From Gastranaerophilus sp944325835 (GTDB lineage: Bacteria > Cyanobacteriota > Vampirovibrionia > Gastranaerophilales > Gastranaerophilaceae): a DNA stretch of 64,000 nucleotides. Position 1 is the stretch's first letter. Every line of letters starts with the position of its first letter. Below, one piece after another: positions 27,272 through 34,761 of the stretch. The stretch covers positions 1,364,001 through 1,428,000 of the forward strand of contig OZ007029.1 in NCBI GenBank assembly GCA_963931575.1. The letters run 5' to 3'. The notes beneath the pieces are model-generated. The model saw only the letters and a program-made list of their open reading frames with translations. It did no database searches and was not told the origin of the DNA. The position numbers were made by a program, and so were the translations under genes.

Positions 27272-28522
27272 TTAGTTATTACTATCATCTGTGCTAAAAG
27301 AATAAATTATTTCTCTTCTGTAAGTTGCGTTCTTTTTCAAAATTGGTTTTTCATCAAACGTATTTATTGCATCAGGGAAAAACTGCGGCTCTATACAAAA
27401 AGCGGAACGTTTTTCATATTTTTTGCCATCTTTTCCTGCCGGCTGTGCGTCTTTCCCGAGGTGGTTTGCCGTATAGAACTGAAATCCCGGCAAATTAGTC
27501 GAAACATGCATTGTTATACCGGTTTTATCAGAGGTAACTTTTGCAATATCAATCATTTTTTCGCCGTCATAACCGTCAATACAGAAATTCTGGTCAAATC
27601 CGGAACCTATTTTAATCTGTTCATTTTCCGTTTCAATAACATCTTTTATCTTTTTTGCCCCTCTAAAATCAAACGGAGTGCCCTCGACTGACGCGATTTC
27701 TCCCGTCGGCACAGCAAGTTCATTATTTACCGTAAAGGCTGAGGAATTCGGAAGCTCGACTATATGGTCATAAACAGAATTTTCCTGAGCGTTTTCGGCA
27801 CCGTCAAGGTTAAAATATGAATGGTTTGTCATATTTAAAATTGTATCTGCATCACTTTGTGCTTCATAGATTATGTGAAGCTGGTTGTCGTTGTCAAATT
27901 TATATGTAACTGCGGCCTGAACGTTCGCCGGATAGCCGCTTTCCATATCTTTTTTATTGTAGGTAAATTTAATTCCGTCTTTTATAATTTCCGCGTTCCA
28001 GTTTTTGACATCAAACCCTTCCGAGCCGCCGTGGGAGTGAGTTTTGCCGCCGTCTTTGTTGCATTCAAGTTGATATTCTTTATCATTTAAAGTAAATGTG
28101 CCGTTATTAATTTTATTTGCGCAAGGCCCTATCGTGCCGCCGGCATGCCCGATTGGCGAATTTTCATAAGGGGTTACGGAATCATATCCTTGCGTAACAT
28201 CAACGAGTTTTCCAGTCTTATCAGGAATTTTGATTGAGATGATTGAAGCCCCGAAGGTTGATAAATCAACGCTCGCGCCGTTTTTATTGGTTATTGTATA
28301 AAGTGTGGCTTCCTGCCCGTTTTTGAGTTTTCCGAAAGATTTTTGCGCTATTTTCATCCCGTCAAACTCAGGATTGATATCAGCATTTTTTACTTCCACT
28401 TGTTTTTCAAAGGTATCCTGTTTAAGTTCACTTGCCGGAGTTGTCATTTGTCTTGCAATCACCGGTTTCACAGGTTTGTTTGAACTAAAAAATATAAAAT
28501 GTGTATTAAAATCTATTGGCAT
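27272..28522 (-). CDS. galM: Galactose mutarotase (aldose 1-epimerase) with N-terminal extension
   Basis: GalM interconverts alpha and beta anomers of aldohexoses. From about residue 60 the protein follows the family: TNKNGASVDLSTFGASIISI, GHAGGTIGPCANKI, THSHGG near residue 140, the catalytic-His segment MTNHSYFNLDG near 235, and the Glu segment FCIEPQFFPDAIN near 380. The first 55 residues are an extra hydrophilic region without a signal peptide. Length 416 against about 340 for typical GalM. Acts in hexose use. Confidence 0.9.
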   Translation of the reverse strand: MPIDFNTHFIFFSSNKPVKPVIARQMTTPASELKQDTFEKQVEVKNADINPEFDGMKIAQKSFGKLKNGQEATLYTITNKNGASVDLSTFGASIISIKIPDKTGKLVDVTQGYDSVTPYENSPIGHAGGTIGPCANKINNGTFTLNDKEYQLECNKDGGKTHSHGGSEGFDVKNWNAEIIKDGIKFTYNKKDMESGYPANVQAAVTYKFDNDNQLHIIYEAQSDADTILNMTNHSYFNLDGAENAQENSVYDHIVELPNSSAFTVNNELAVPTGEIASVEGTPFDFRGAKKIKDVIETENEQIKIGSGFDQNFCIDGYDGEKMIDIAKVTSDKTGITMHVSTNLPGFQFYTANHLGKDAQPAGKDGKKYEKRSAFCIEPQFFPDAINTFDEKPILKKNATYRREIIYSFSTDDSNN

Positions 28523-28665
28523 AACAAATCCCTTCTATAATTTTTTAAAATCATAACATAAAAATTTTTGTTAATATGTAAACTTAATATAAATTATAAA
28601 ATTCCCCGCCGGTGTAATGGAAAATTTGTCAAAATCAGTTTTACTCAATAGTAAGGGGGGGAAAT

Positions 28666-29385
28666 ATGACAGACGAAATAGAAGTTCAGGGACAGAAATG
28701 CACAGAAGAGATATGTAGTTTTGAGTTTCCAAAACAGATTTTAATGGTAGTAACAAATGCAACCCGCGGGGCAAACGGGCAGCGAACAGGCGTCTGGTTT
28801 GAAGAATTCGCCGTGCCGTATCTGGGATTTTTGGAGCAGGGCTATGAAGTAACGGTTGCATCACCAATTGGCGATCCGGCACCTATAGATCCGGCAAGCG
28901 AAAATTTGATTAACGATGTAAAATGGTCACAGGCAAAAAAAGCCCTGAATGCACCTCTAAAACTCAATACCGTAGATTATATGGTATTTGACGCAATAGT
29001 ACTACCGGGTGGTCACGGGCCTATGATGGATTTGGCAAAAGACGAAACTTTAGGTAAAATTATCAACTACTTTGCCACACAAAATAAACTTATTGCAGCA
29101 ATTTGCCACGGGCCGGCAGGGCTTCTTCCTGCCGTAAAAGACGGTGTTGCATTCGTAAATGGCAGACGCTTAACCTGCTTTACAAATGATGAAGAAATCG
29201 CGGCAAAGAAACAAGATCTGCTGCCATTTTACCTCGAGGACGCCCTAAAAACCGCCGGTGCAGAGTTTGTTAAAGAGGGTGTGGGCGTTGTAAATATTGT
29301 CGAAGATGGGAACCTGATAACAGGACAGAATTACCAATCGGCAAAGGCCTTTACAGACGCCATTATCAAATACTTATCCAAATAG
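28666..29385 (+). CDS. DJ-1/PfpI (Hsp31-like) class I glutamine-amidotransferase-fold protein
   Basis: A 239-residue protein behind a strong GGGGGG ribosome site. The fold's nucleophile elbow is present, AAICHGPAGLL near residue 144, with the catalytic Cys followed by His. VTNATRGANGQRTGVWFEEF near the start and LPGGHGPMMDLA near 117 match the Hsp31 branch, whose members act as glyoxalase III or protein deglycase, though this is argued. The last host protein gene before the prophage. Confidence 0.88.
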   Translation: MTDEIEVQGQKCTEEICSFEFPKQILMVVTNATRGANGQRTGVWFEEFAVPYLGFLEQGYEVTVASPIGDPAPIDPASENLINDVKWSQAKKALNAPLKLNTVDYMVFDAIVLPGGHGPMMDLAKDETLGKIINYFATQNKLIAAICHGPAGLLPAVKDGVAFVNGRRLTCFTNDEEIAAKKQDLLPFYLEDALKTAGAEFVKEGVGVVNIVEDGNLITGQNYQSAKAFTDAIIKYLSK

Positions 29386-29389
29386 TTGT

Positions 29390-29421
29390 AAGAAAGCCCC
29401 GAAATTTCGGGGCTTTCTTAT
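29390..29421. terminator. Rho-independent terminator after the PfpI gene
   Basis: AAGAAAGCCCCGAAA and TTTCGGGGCTTTCTT form a near-perfect stem starting 4 bases after the stop codon. Confidence 0.9.
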
Positions 29422-29496
29422 GAATTGTTAAAAATTTGTAACATTTAAAATACAAAAGGCAATTCTTCCGTAACAAAATACTTTATATAAGTGTAA

Positions 29497-29664
29497 AGGG
29501 AAATTTAATCGAAGTTATTAAATTGGATATTAAAAAATAGGAAAATAGTTCAGGTTCTTGATAGTTATAGGAACGGAATTGAAAGAAAGTTTTTTATACT
29601 CTCTCTCTCTTAATATCCTCGTGTTTATTTAATGTTGCCACTAATTCTAATGGCAACTTTTTCT
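29497..29664 (+). ncRNA. Candidate structured RNA, 6S-like
   Basis: No gene lies between 29386 and 29884. Within it, GGATATTAA (29525-29533) pairs with TTAATATCC (29610-29618), extended by ATTAAAT (29517-29523) with ATTTAAT (29627-29633). Inside lies an unpaired purine-rich/pyrimidine-rich bubble, and a distal stem formed by TTCA...GTTCTTGAT and ATAGGAAC...TTGAA (29549-29583). A terminator follows directly (29634-29657). Long rod, central bubble and about 170 nt match the 6S RNA plan, but I have only hand-folded it. TATAAG-like bases near 29485-29490 could be its -10 box. Confidence 0.4.
29634..29664 (+). terminator. Rho-independent terminator of the candidate RNA
   Basis: GTTGCCA, a 10-base loop, TGGCAAC and a run TTTTTCTTTT. 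Confidence 0.75.
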
Positions 29665-29726
29665 TTTATATAAAGGGTTTTATGCTGATTAGTATTTTTA
29701 ATAAAAATATTTTATTTTTATTTTTA

Positions 29727-29744
29727 CCGTAGTTTTGCCGTAGT
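29727..29744 (+). repeat. Tandem CCGTAGT repeats at the prophage left end, candidate att arm sites
   Basis: CCGTAGT occurs at 29727-29733 and 29738-29744, 11 bp (one turn) apart, in the gap between the last host gene and the first prophage gene. Arm-type integrase sites often look like this, but without the right end of the prophage the attachment core cannot be defined. Confidence 0.3.
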
Positions 29745-29752
29745 AAAATAAA

Positions 29753-29790
29753 AAAACTATAAAAATCCGTTAAAAGATTTTTATAGTTTT
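29753..29790. other. 15-bp hairpin at the host/prophage junction
   Basis: AAAACTATAAAAATC and GATTTTTATAGTTTT flank an 8-base loop (29768-29775). Weak A/T stem; may be a terminator or part of the junction. I see nothing else in 29791-29833. Confidence 0.5.
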
Positions 29791-29833
29791 ATAAATTTTT
29801 ATATATATTTATATAAGCTATTATAGCATAAAA

Positions 29834-29859
29834 ATGCCTATATCATAACATATAGGCAT
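29834..29859 (-). terminator. Terminator of the prophage late operon
   Basis: ATGCCTATAT and ATATAGGCAT form a perfect 10-bp stem with a 6-base loop, followed on the minus strand by TTTTATG. It lies 26 bases after the endolysin stop. Confidence 0.75.
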
Positions 29860-29884
29860 GGATTCATAAGACAAAAAGAAAAGG

Positions 29885-30334
29885 TTATGCAACCTTTGTA
29901 TATCTAAAAAGCTTATCCCTAATAAGTGCCTCTTGGCGATTTTTGCCTTTTGTATAGCTTACATGGACACAATTATTATCTTGTTCCCATATTAACTGGT
30001 CATAAACAACTCCAGAGTTTTTTATAAAATTGAACAGAGCTTCTTGAGTCATGCCATGAACGACAAGATCTGCAGCTTCACCTGTAAGATGCTGAGATGT
30101 CTTTGATGGTTTGTACCCTAATTGGTTAAGTTTATTCCACAGTGCGGTGGATCTGTAACCATTGGTTATAATAATAGGTTTACCGAGCTTTTTTCTTAAA
30201 GGTTGCAAAACATAATAAATTAGATTTAACATACAATCTAAACTATTTATGTCTGGCATATTGTTTATATTATATTTGATAGCTATGTCTGAATGTATTA
30301 GCTCAGACATTTGAAAGTATAATTGTTCTGACAT
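29885..30334 (-). CDS. Phage endolysin, peptidase M15 (D,D/L,D-carboxypeptidase fold)
   Basis: A 149-residue Peptidase_M15_3-type protein: ITNGYRSTALW near residue 65, the zinc motif SQHLTGEAADL (SxHxxGxAxD) near 85 and CVHVSYT near 128 supplying the last His. Such enzymes cut peptide crosslinks in peptidoglycan and serve as endolysins. The gene is last in the late operon, its ATG overlapping the end of the holin-like gene by one base. No signal peptide, so it needs a holin. Confidence 0.88.
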   Translation of the reverse strand: MSEQLYFQMSELIHSDIAIKYNINNMPDINSLDCMLNLIYYVLQPLRKKLGKPIIITNGYRSTALWNKLNQLGYKPSKTSQHLTGEAADLVVHGMTQEALFNFIKNSGVVYDQLIWEQDNNCVHVSYTKGKNRQEALIRDKLFRYTKVA

Positions 30335-30660
30335 TATGTTCCCCCTTTTATATCGTCAATTCTATGATGTGCGGATTTTGTTGATTGCTCTACTATTGCC
30401 ATACGCTCTATAAGGTTATTGTGTTTATCTTGCTTTGATTCAAGCCTTTTTATATGATCTTCTGTGTGTTTTTGATTCTCTCTAATTTTTTCCTTGATAT
30501 CATTTTTGAAATCTTTTATATCTTCTTTTAATTCCTTGAAAGAAGTTTGTAATGTTTTTAACCCATCTGATTGGTGTGTTAAAAATATCACTATTGTAAC
30601 TATATATGCGATAAGAGTAACCGCTAAACCAATCCAAGATATCAGAGTTGAAGTATTCAT
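30334..30660 (-). CDS. Holin-like single-pass membrane protein with coiled coil
   Basis: A 108-residue protein: one N-terminal membrane helix (residues 7-27, LISWIGLAVTLIAYIVTIVIF) followed by about 75 residues of lysine/glutamate-rich coiled coil. Position directly before the endolysin and overlap with both neighbours suggest the holin or a spanin-like lysis protein. Topology is seen; the role is inferred from context. Confidence 0.65.
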   Translation of the reverse strand: MNTSTLISWIGLAVTLIAYIVTIVIFLTHQSDGLKTLQTSFKELKEDIKDFKNDIKEKIRENQKHTEDHIKRLESKQDKHNNLIERMAIVEQSTKSAHHRIDDIKGGT

Positions 30661-31187
30661 TCTTCATCACACTTACCCCATCCGCAAAACTTCTGAAAAT
30701 TATCGACAGAATGAAACATAACCCATCTGCGGATTGCTCCAACATCACCAACCTCAAGCAAACGTTCAAAAGTTTTATCTGCAAAATATCTATCATTATC
30801 AACATAGTGATGATTTTCACAAAGAACGTCATGAACTAATGCAGCAACTTTAAATTCAATATTTTCTTTGGATCCAATAAGCCGCCAAAAAATTCTTGCA
30901 ATACTTGCTCCGTCATAGTCATAACCTGCGTTAATCATAAAGGTATATGTTTTATTTTTAACCTTATCAATAAGGCAAACCTCAACGGTATTCTTTAGAT
31001 ACAGCGGTTTCTTTTTAGCTGCTTTTATTTCAGCCTTAGACATTACTTTATTGTTGATTTCCTTGTTTCCAATATCGGGAACCGCCGAAAAACCAACACG
31101 ACAAATACTGTCGTCCTGCCATGCAATATATTCCTTACTCTTGTAACGGAAGCGTGGCAGAGCGTCAAAACACTCAATGCACATCAA
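30657..31187 (-). CDS. DUF1353 phage protein
   Basis: A 176-residue protein with the DUF1353 pattern: NAGYDYDGASIARIFWRLIG near residue 90 and AALVHDVLCENHHY near 117. The family is common in phage lysis regions; function unknown. It overlaps the holin-like gene by 4 bases (ATGA). Confidence 0.75.
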   Translation of the reverse strand: MMCIECFDALPRFRYKSKEYIAWQDDSICRVGFSAVPDIGNKEINNKVMSKAEIKAAKKKPLYLKNTVEVCLIDKVKNKTYTFMINAGYDYDGASIARIFWRLIGSKENIEFKVAALVHDVLCENHHYVDNDRYFADKTFERLLEVGDVGAIRRWVMFHSVDNFQKFCGWGKCDEE

Positions 31188-31230
31188 TAATCTCCTCTAT
31201 AATTTAATATTTATGTAAAACACTAATCCG

Positions 31231-31482
31231 TTACTGTTGTTCGTCTGGTAAGGCATAATTAAGAACTTTACCGTTGACGTTGATATTGATCGTAAAAAAG
31301 GTAAAATGATTTTTTATACCTTGCTTGCTTCCTTTTTCTTGCGGCTGCTTTTGAATATTTGCCGTAAAGTATGACTGATTATTTTCAACACCCTGTTCAG
31401 GAACGATCGCATTAGTATCAGCAGCAAAAACACTTTCGCCGCAAAAAAATAAGAATGCTAATAAAATTGCTAATTTCTTCAT
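31231..31482 (-). CDS. Small exported phage protein
   Basis: An 83-residue protein with a signal peptide (KKLAILLAFLFFCGESVFAA, cleavage near residue 20). The mature part of about 62 residues is hydrophilic (TFFTININVNGKVLNYALPD). Its position in the lysis region would suit a spanin component or adhesin cofactor, but no family is recognised. Confidence 0.6.
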   Translation of the reverse strand: MKKLAILLAFLFFCGESVFAADTNAIVPEQGVENNQSYFTANIQKQPQEKGSKQGIKNHFTFFTININVNGKVLNYALPDEQQ

Positions 31483-31499
31483 AGTAAATCTCCTTTGCT

Positions 31500-31748
31500 T
31501 TATTCAACGTATTCCACATATCTATTCATATTTTGAGCTAAGAACTGATCTAAAATATCAAACTCAAAATGCTGCTTTAAGTTTAATTTCTGCATCAAAT
31601 CAGCGTTCAAATAAGCGGTTACAACTTCATCTTCCATATCCATAATTACCGCTATTGATTTTGCTTTCTCAATTTTTTGAGAAAACAAATCTTGCAGCCA
31701 CTCTCCGGCTTTTTGTTTTTTACTTTTAAAACGCACAATTTTAGCCAT
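31500..31748 (-). CDS. Small hypothetical phage protein
   Basis: An 82-residue soluble protein with a basic N-terminus (IVRFKSKKQKAGEWLQDLF) and acidic middle. No motif recognised. It lies 18 bases after the HNH gene and 17 bases before the exported protein, in the same leftward unit. Confidence 0.6.
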   Translation of the reverse strand: MAKIVRFKSKKQKAGEWLQDLFSQKIEKAKSIAVIMDMEDEVVTAYLNADLMQKLNLKQHFEFDILDQFLAQNMNRYVEYVE

Positions 31749-31766
31749 ATCAGTCCGCCTTTCCAG

Positions 31767-32132
31767 TTATAGACATACCCCCATCTTTTTCAATGTCATA
31801 ACAATTTTCTTAATGTATTTATCTCCGCTGAAATCGTCCGTTGAGATACCTAAAAATTGTTTTAGGTATTCTCTTACCTGTGAAGGATTTATAAAGTCCT
31901 TAATCGGCAGATTAGAGCGTTTCATATTATTTTCTTTTGTTGCGAGAACAAGATTATCAAGGGTGGTTTTTCCACCCTTTGAATAAGGCACTAAGTGTTC
32001 AAGGGTAACGTTTTCTTTCGTCAACGTTCCACCATAAAACCCCTTGTCTATATTTAATTTACCTTTTTTATACAAGGTTTTTAGAGGACTTTTGTAACCA
32101 AAAGTAACCCCATCAGTAGGTTCTATTCTCAT
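31767..32132 (-). CDS. HNH endonuclease
   Basis: A 121-residue protein with the HNH core LEHLVPYSKGG...LDNLVLATKENNMKRS at about residues 44-73 (His, Asn, Asn). The preceding RGFYGG-like segment is a feature I recall from Gastranaerophilales HNH proteins. Phage HNH enzymes act in packaging or homing; here it lies in the DGR neighbourhood, and some DGR-associated loci do carry HNH genes. Role unproven. Confidence 0.8.
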   Translation of the reverse strand: MRIEPTDGVTFGYKSPLKTLYKKGKLNIDKGFYGGTLTKENVTLEHLVPYSKGGKTTLDNLVLATKENNMKRSNLPIKDFINPSQVREYLKQFLGISTDDFSGDKYIKKIVMTLKKMGVCL

Positions 32133-32158
32133 AATCTCATCTCTAAAAAATTAAAAGG

Positions 32159-32701
32159 CTATTCATCAGCCGGAGTGTGAGCTTCAAATATTTCAATAAT
32201 TTCTTGTTCTGTTTTGCCAAGCGGCAATGCTGTCAAGAATGGCTGAATAACACCATAATAAACGTGATTGCATAATTCCCATTGCGGCTGCATATTTAAT
32301 TCAGCAATCTTTGCTTTGAGCGTGTCATAAGAAATATTAGCAGGCACACAAATATATGTATAAAAATCCTGTTTTGTAATATGCAATTTCCCGATACGCT
32401 CAAGCTCTGCTGCTTGTGCTTCGGTTTCCCAGTTAGAATTGTAAACAATTCCGCCATCTGTAATTTTATAGTGTGTTGGATTAGCAAGAAAATCATCATA
32501 AATACTATCCTCTATTTCTGCGGTTTCAAGCATTGTGCTAATCCTCAACCAGTCTTGATACGGTGAATTGATTAAATCCGTTTCATACTCCGATAGTTCA
32601 AGCCCTAAGCCTTTTTTTTGAACGGCATTATCCCTCTGCCGTAACAGATCTGCAAACTCCTGTATCTTGCTTTGCTTCGTTTCCGGTGTTACCTGTGTCA
32701 T
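32159..32701 (-). CDS. Hypothetical phage protein overlapping the DGR reverse transcriptase end
   Basis: A 180-residue acidic protein. I chose ATG 32701 (MTQVTPETKQ) because AAGGAG lies 7 bases upstream; an in-frame ATG at 32779 would give an unlikely basic N-terminus inside the reverse transcriptase. It overlaps the reverse transcriptase gene by 74 bases in another frame. The C-terminal half (LKAKIAELNMQPQWELCNHV) looks like small phage tail or fibre assembly proteins, but I do not recognise a family. Confidence 0.65.
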   Translation of the reverse strand: MTQVTPETKQSKIQEFADLLRQRDNAVQKKGLGLELSEYETDLINSPYQDWLRISTMLETAEIEDSIYDDFLANPTHYKITDGGIVYNSNWETEAQAAELERIGKLHITKQDFYTYICVPANISYDTLKAKIAELNMQPQWELCNHVYYGVIQPFLTALPLGKTEQEIIEIFEAHTPADE

Positions 32702-33812
32702 TTTTGTACTCCTTTTCAAATAACTTCTTATACAACATATCCATATTGTGAATTGTTCTGCGTGCATTCTTATGCACAAAAGAACCTCTCGTACTTATAT
32801 AACTTTGTTTTATATCATCAAGTGTCATAATTCCTTGATGATAGAGTTTAGCCTGCTTCTTTAATTTCCTTCTTGCTGCGGTTATCCGTTCTCTGCAAGG
32901 CTTCTTAATTACCTTGCCTGTATCGGTTAAGAAAAATCTTGTTTTCAAGAATGTGAAACCGTGCTTTAAATCGCTGATGTGTGTTTTCTTCTGATTTAAA
33001 GTAACTCCGACTTCTGCATACAGATCTTTTAGTTCCCACAACAATTCTTGCAAATAGCCTTTGTCGGGGTGAATTATTATATTATCGTCCATATACTTCC
33101 TAAAACCTTTGATCCGTTCAACCTCTTTAATATAATGGTCTATTCTGTCTGTATGAACGACTGCATTTATCTGTGATGTTTCAGAGCCTAAACCAAGCCC
33201 ACGTTCTCCGAATGCGTCAACAAAATCATCAAGAAGTTTTATTATCTTTGTGTCTTTAAACTTTCTTCTAAAATTCTCTTTTAAGACATCGTGAGGGATA
33301 CTCTCAAAATAACTTTTAAAATCAATGGATAAAACATATCCTTTGTTTCCATAATGCCTATAATGCCAATGCAGGTAGTCTGTAACTCTGTTTAATGCAA
33401 AGTGTGTTCCCTTACCCTTTTGGCTTGCTGCATTGTCATAGATAACGCTATTCAGCAAGATGGGGTTCATAGCATTCAAGCATATTGATTTCTGAACTAC
33501 TCGTTCATTGAAATGTACGCTTTTAATATGCCGGACTTTTCCACGTTCATTTATATCAAACTCAATAAAGCCCTGCCGTATATCTTTTTCTTTCAGTAAA
33601 TCTTGCCTTGTATGAGTTATTCTGAACAATATGGCTAAGATATACCTTTGCACGCTTGCCTTCCACGACACACCGCAAGCGGCTTTCTTTGCGGATTTAT
33701 ACATAGACTTTAGGCTGATAACATTATTAAAATCATCATATTGTTTTAAATGCTGCTTTTTGGCTTCTCTCTTTTGCTGCCGTCTTTCATATCTGCCTTT
33801 ACGTCTTGACAT
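32628..33812 (-). CDS. DGR reverse transcriptase
   Basis: The enzyme that copies the TR RNA into adenine-mutagenised cDNA. In the 394-residue product: SIDFKSYFESIPH near 162 (motif with first Asp), GLGLGSETSQ at 205-214 (motif 4, SQ as in DGR enzymes), KYMDDNII with the catalytic YMDD at 240-243, and TFLKTRFFL thereafter. I chose ATG 33812 (MSRRKGRYERR) because GAGGTG lies 7 bases upstream. No maturase or endonuclease domain, which excludes a group II intron. Its gene follows TR and Avd, the canonical DGR layout. Confidence 0.93.
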   Translation of the reverse strand: MSRRKGRYERRQQKREAKKQHLKQYDDFNNVISLKSMYKSAKKAACGVSWKASVQRYILAILFRITHTRQDLLKEKDIRQGFIEFDINERGKVRHIKSVHFNERVVQKSICLNAMNPILLNSVIYDNAASQKGKGTHFALNRVTDYLHWHYRHYGNKGYVLSIDFKSYFESIPHDVLKENFRRKFKDTKIIKLLDDFVDAFGERGLGLGSETSQINAVVHTDRIDHYIKEVERIKGFRKYMDDNIIIHPDKGYLQELLWELKDLYAEVGVTLNQKKTHISDLKHGFTFLKTRFFLTDTGKVIKKPCRERITAARRKLKKQAKLYHQGIMTLDDIKQSYISTRGSFVHKNARRTIHNMDMLYKKLFEKEYKNDTGNTGNEAKQDTGVCRSVTAEG

Positions 33813-34041
33813 TATGCACCTCGTACAGTTAATGGACAATGTGTATTAACATTAAACTGCTTAATTATTTAGGCATAAAACAGACTATAATACACAAGTT
33901 GCCTGCTATGCACTTAACGAAAAGGCGTCCGCCTAAAAATATCAAGGTGCTTATTTACGGGAGCGTACTCCCGAAAGTCATTTGTTCCTTCTTTAAAAAA
34001 TGTACTGCGTTCAGAAAAATCTTACTAGGTCGGACAATTAA
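33813..34041 (-). other. DGR spacer RNA region downstream of TR
   Basis: 229 bases without a gene between TR and the reverse transcriptase. On this stretch CGGGAG-CGTA-CTCCCG (33958-33973) and GGCGtCCGCC (33924-33933) form short hairpins. In BPP-1 the RNA 3' of TR is bound by the RT-Avd complex and primes cDNA synthesis, so this region is the expected counterpart. Confidence 0.6.
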
Positions 34042-34163
34042 AGAATCAGAGCGGCAGAAAAATACTAGAATTAGTAGCATTATTACTGTTAGCATTACCG
34101 TTGTTGTTAACATTACATACGTTAGTAGTATTATTAGAAGCCGGAGCAGAAAGCCACCAAGAG
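34042..34163 (-). repeat. DGR template repeat (TR)
   Basis: 122 nt aligning without gap to 34770-34891. All 14 differences fall on T of this + strand, that is A of the coding strand, 14 of 32 such positions; none of the other 90 bases differ. Read in the fibre frame the TR is rich in AAC/AAT codons (Asn), the classic design that lets A-mutagenesis reach many amino acids without stops. It is intergenic, between Avd and reverse transcriptase. Confidence 0.97.
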
Positions 34164-34198
34164 GCTAACCAAAATCAACAAATGACTTATCTTTTTTC

Positions 34199-34648
34199 TT
34201 ACTCACTTTCCGGCTTATCTTCACCGTCTGCAAGTAATTTTTTGAACCGTTCTTTATCAGTCTTTTTCCACTTCTTTATTAGAACCTCTGCATTCGTTAG
34301 CAATTCAGCAATTTTTTCTAGATTTTCAATTTTCACTGATTGAACGCACTCAATCATTCTAACTATCTTATTATGAAGTTGCCAACAATTACATACTGCA
34401 AGTGTTTGATATTTTGAACGCATTTCATATTCAGATATGTTTGTAGGAAAAATTGTGTTTGCGTAATTCAAATTATCAAGAAGCTCATCTACTTTTGCTA
34501 TCAATGGCTGCCCGATTATCAACCGCCATTTCTTTGGTATGTTTTTCTCACGCATTACAAATTTTGTTAATTCAAATTGTAATTCCTGTGCTGTAACCAA
34601 AAACTGTAACTCTGTTTCTTTCCTAAATCTTCTGTGAACGTTGCTCAT
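34199..34648 (-). CDS. avd: DGR accessory variability determinant (Avd), four-helix bundle
   Basis: A 149-residue, all-helical, basic protein: RRFRKETELQFLVTAQELQF, then FVMREKNIPKKWRLIIGQPL, LDNLNYANTIFPTN, QLHNKIVRMIECVQSV. This matches the Avd/S23-type bundle that forms a pentameric barrel, binds RNA and partners the reverse transcriptase. It lies between the fibre gene and TR as in BPP-1. Function follows from family and context. Confidence 0.9.
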   Translation of the reverse strand: MSNVHRRFRKETELQFLVTAQELQFELTKFVMREKNIPKKWRLIIGQPLIAKVDELLDNLNYANTIFPTNISEYEMRSKYQTLAVCNCWQLHNKIVRMIECVQSVKIENLEKIAELLTNAEVLIKKWKKTDKERFKKLLADGEDKPESE

Positions 34649-34723
34649 TCTCTACCCTCAAAAAAATTTTTTTCGAGTGGCTTACGCCACTAAGGGGATT
34701 GTACTACAAACATTGGTGAGGTA

Positions 34724-34744
34724 GCGGACACATAAAGTGTCCGC
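34724..34744. promoter_or_regulatory. Perfect 8-bp hairpin 3' of the VR (DGR target-recognition element)
   Basis: GCGGACAC and GTGTCCGC flank a 5-base loop, 17 bases after the fibre stop codon and 25 bases after the VR end. In BPP-1 an 8-bp hairpin/cruciform just after the VR is needed for retrohoming. A second palindrome, GTGGCTTACGCCAC, lies at 34677-34690. No gene lies in 34649-34761. Confidence 0.7.
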
Positions 34745-34761
34745 ATACAAGATGGAAAGGA

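Noticed and set aside
32702..32779. Earlier in-frame start of the 180-residue protein
   Set aside because: No ribosome site, and the extra basic/cysteine-rich residues derive from the overlapping reverse transcriptase frame.
32628..33812. Reverse transcriptase considered as retron or group II intron
   Set aside because: No maturase/endonuclease domain or msr-msd structure is seen, while TR, VR and Avd with adenine-only changes show a DGR.
33839..34168. 109-codon rightward open frame across the DGR template repeat
   Set aside because: It lies antisense over TR and spacer RNA, has no ribosome site, and its lack of stops follows from the repeat's composition.
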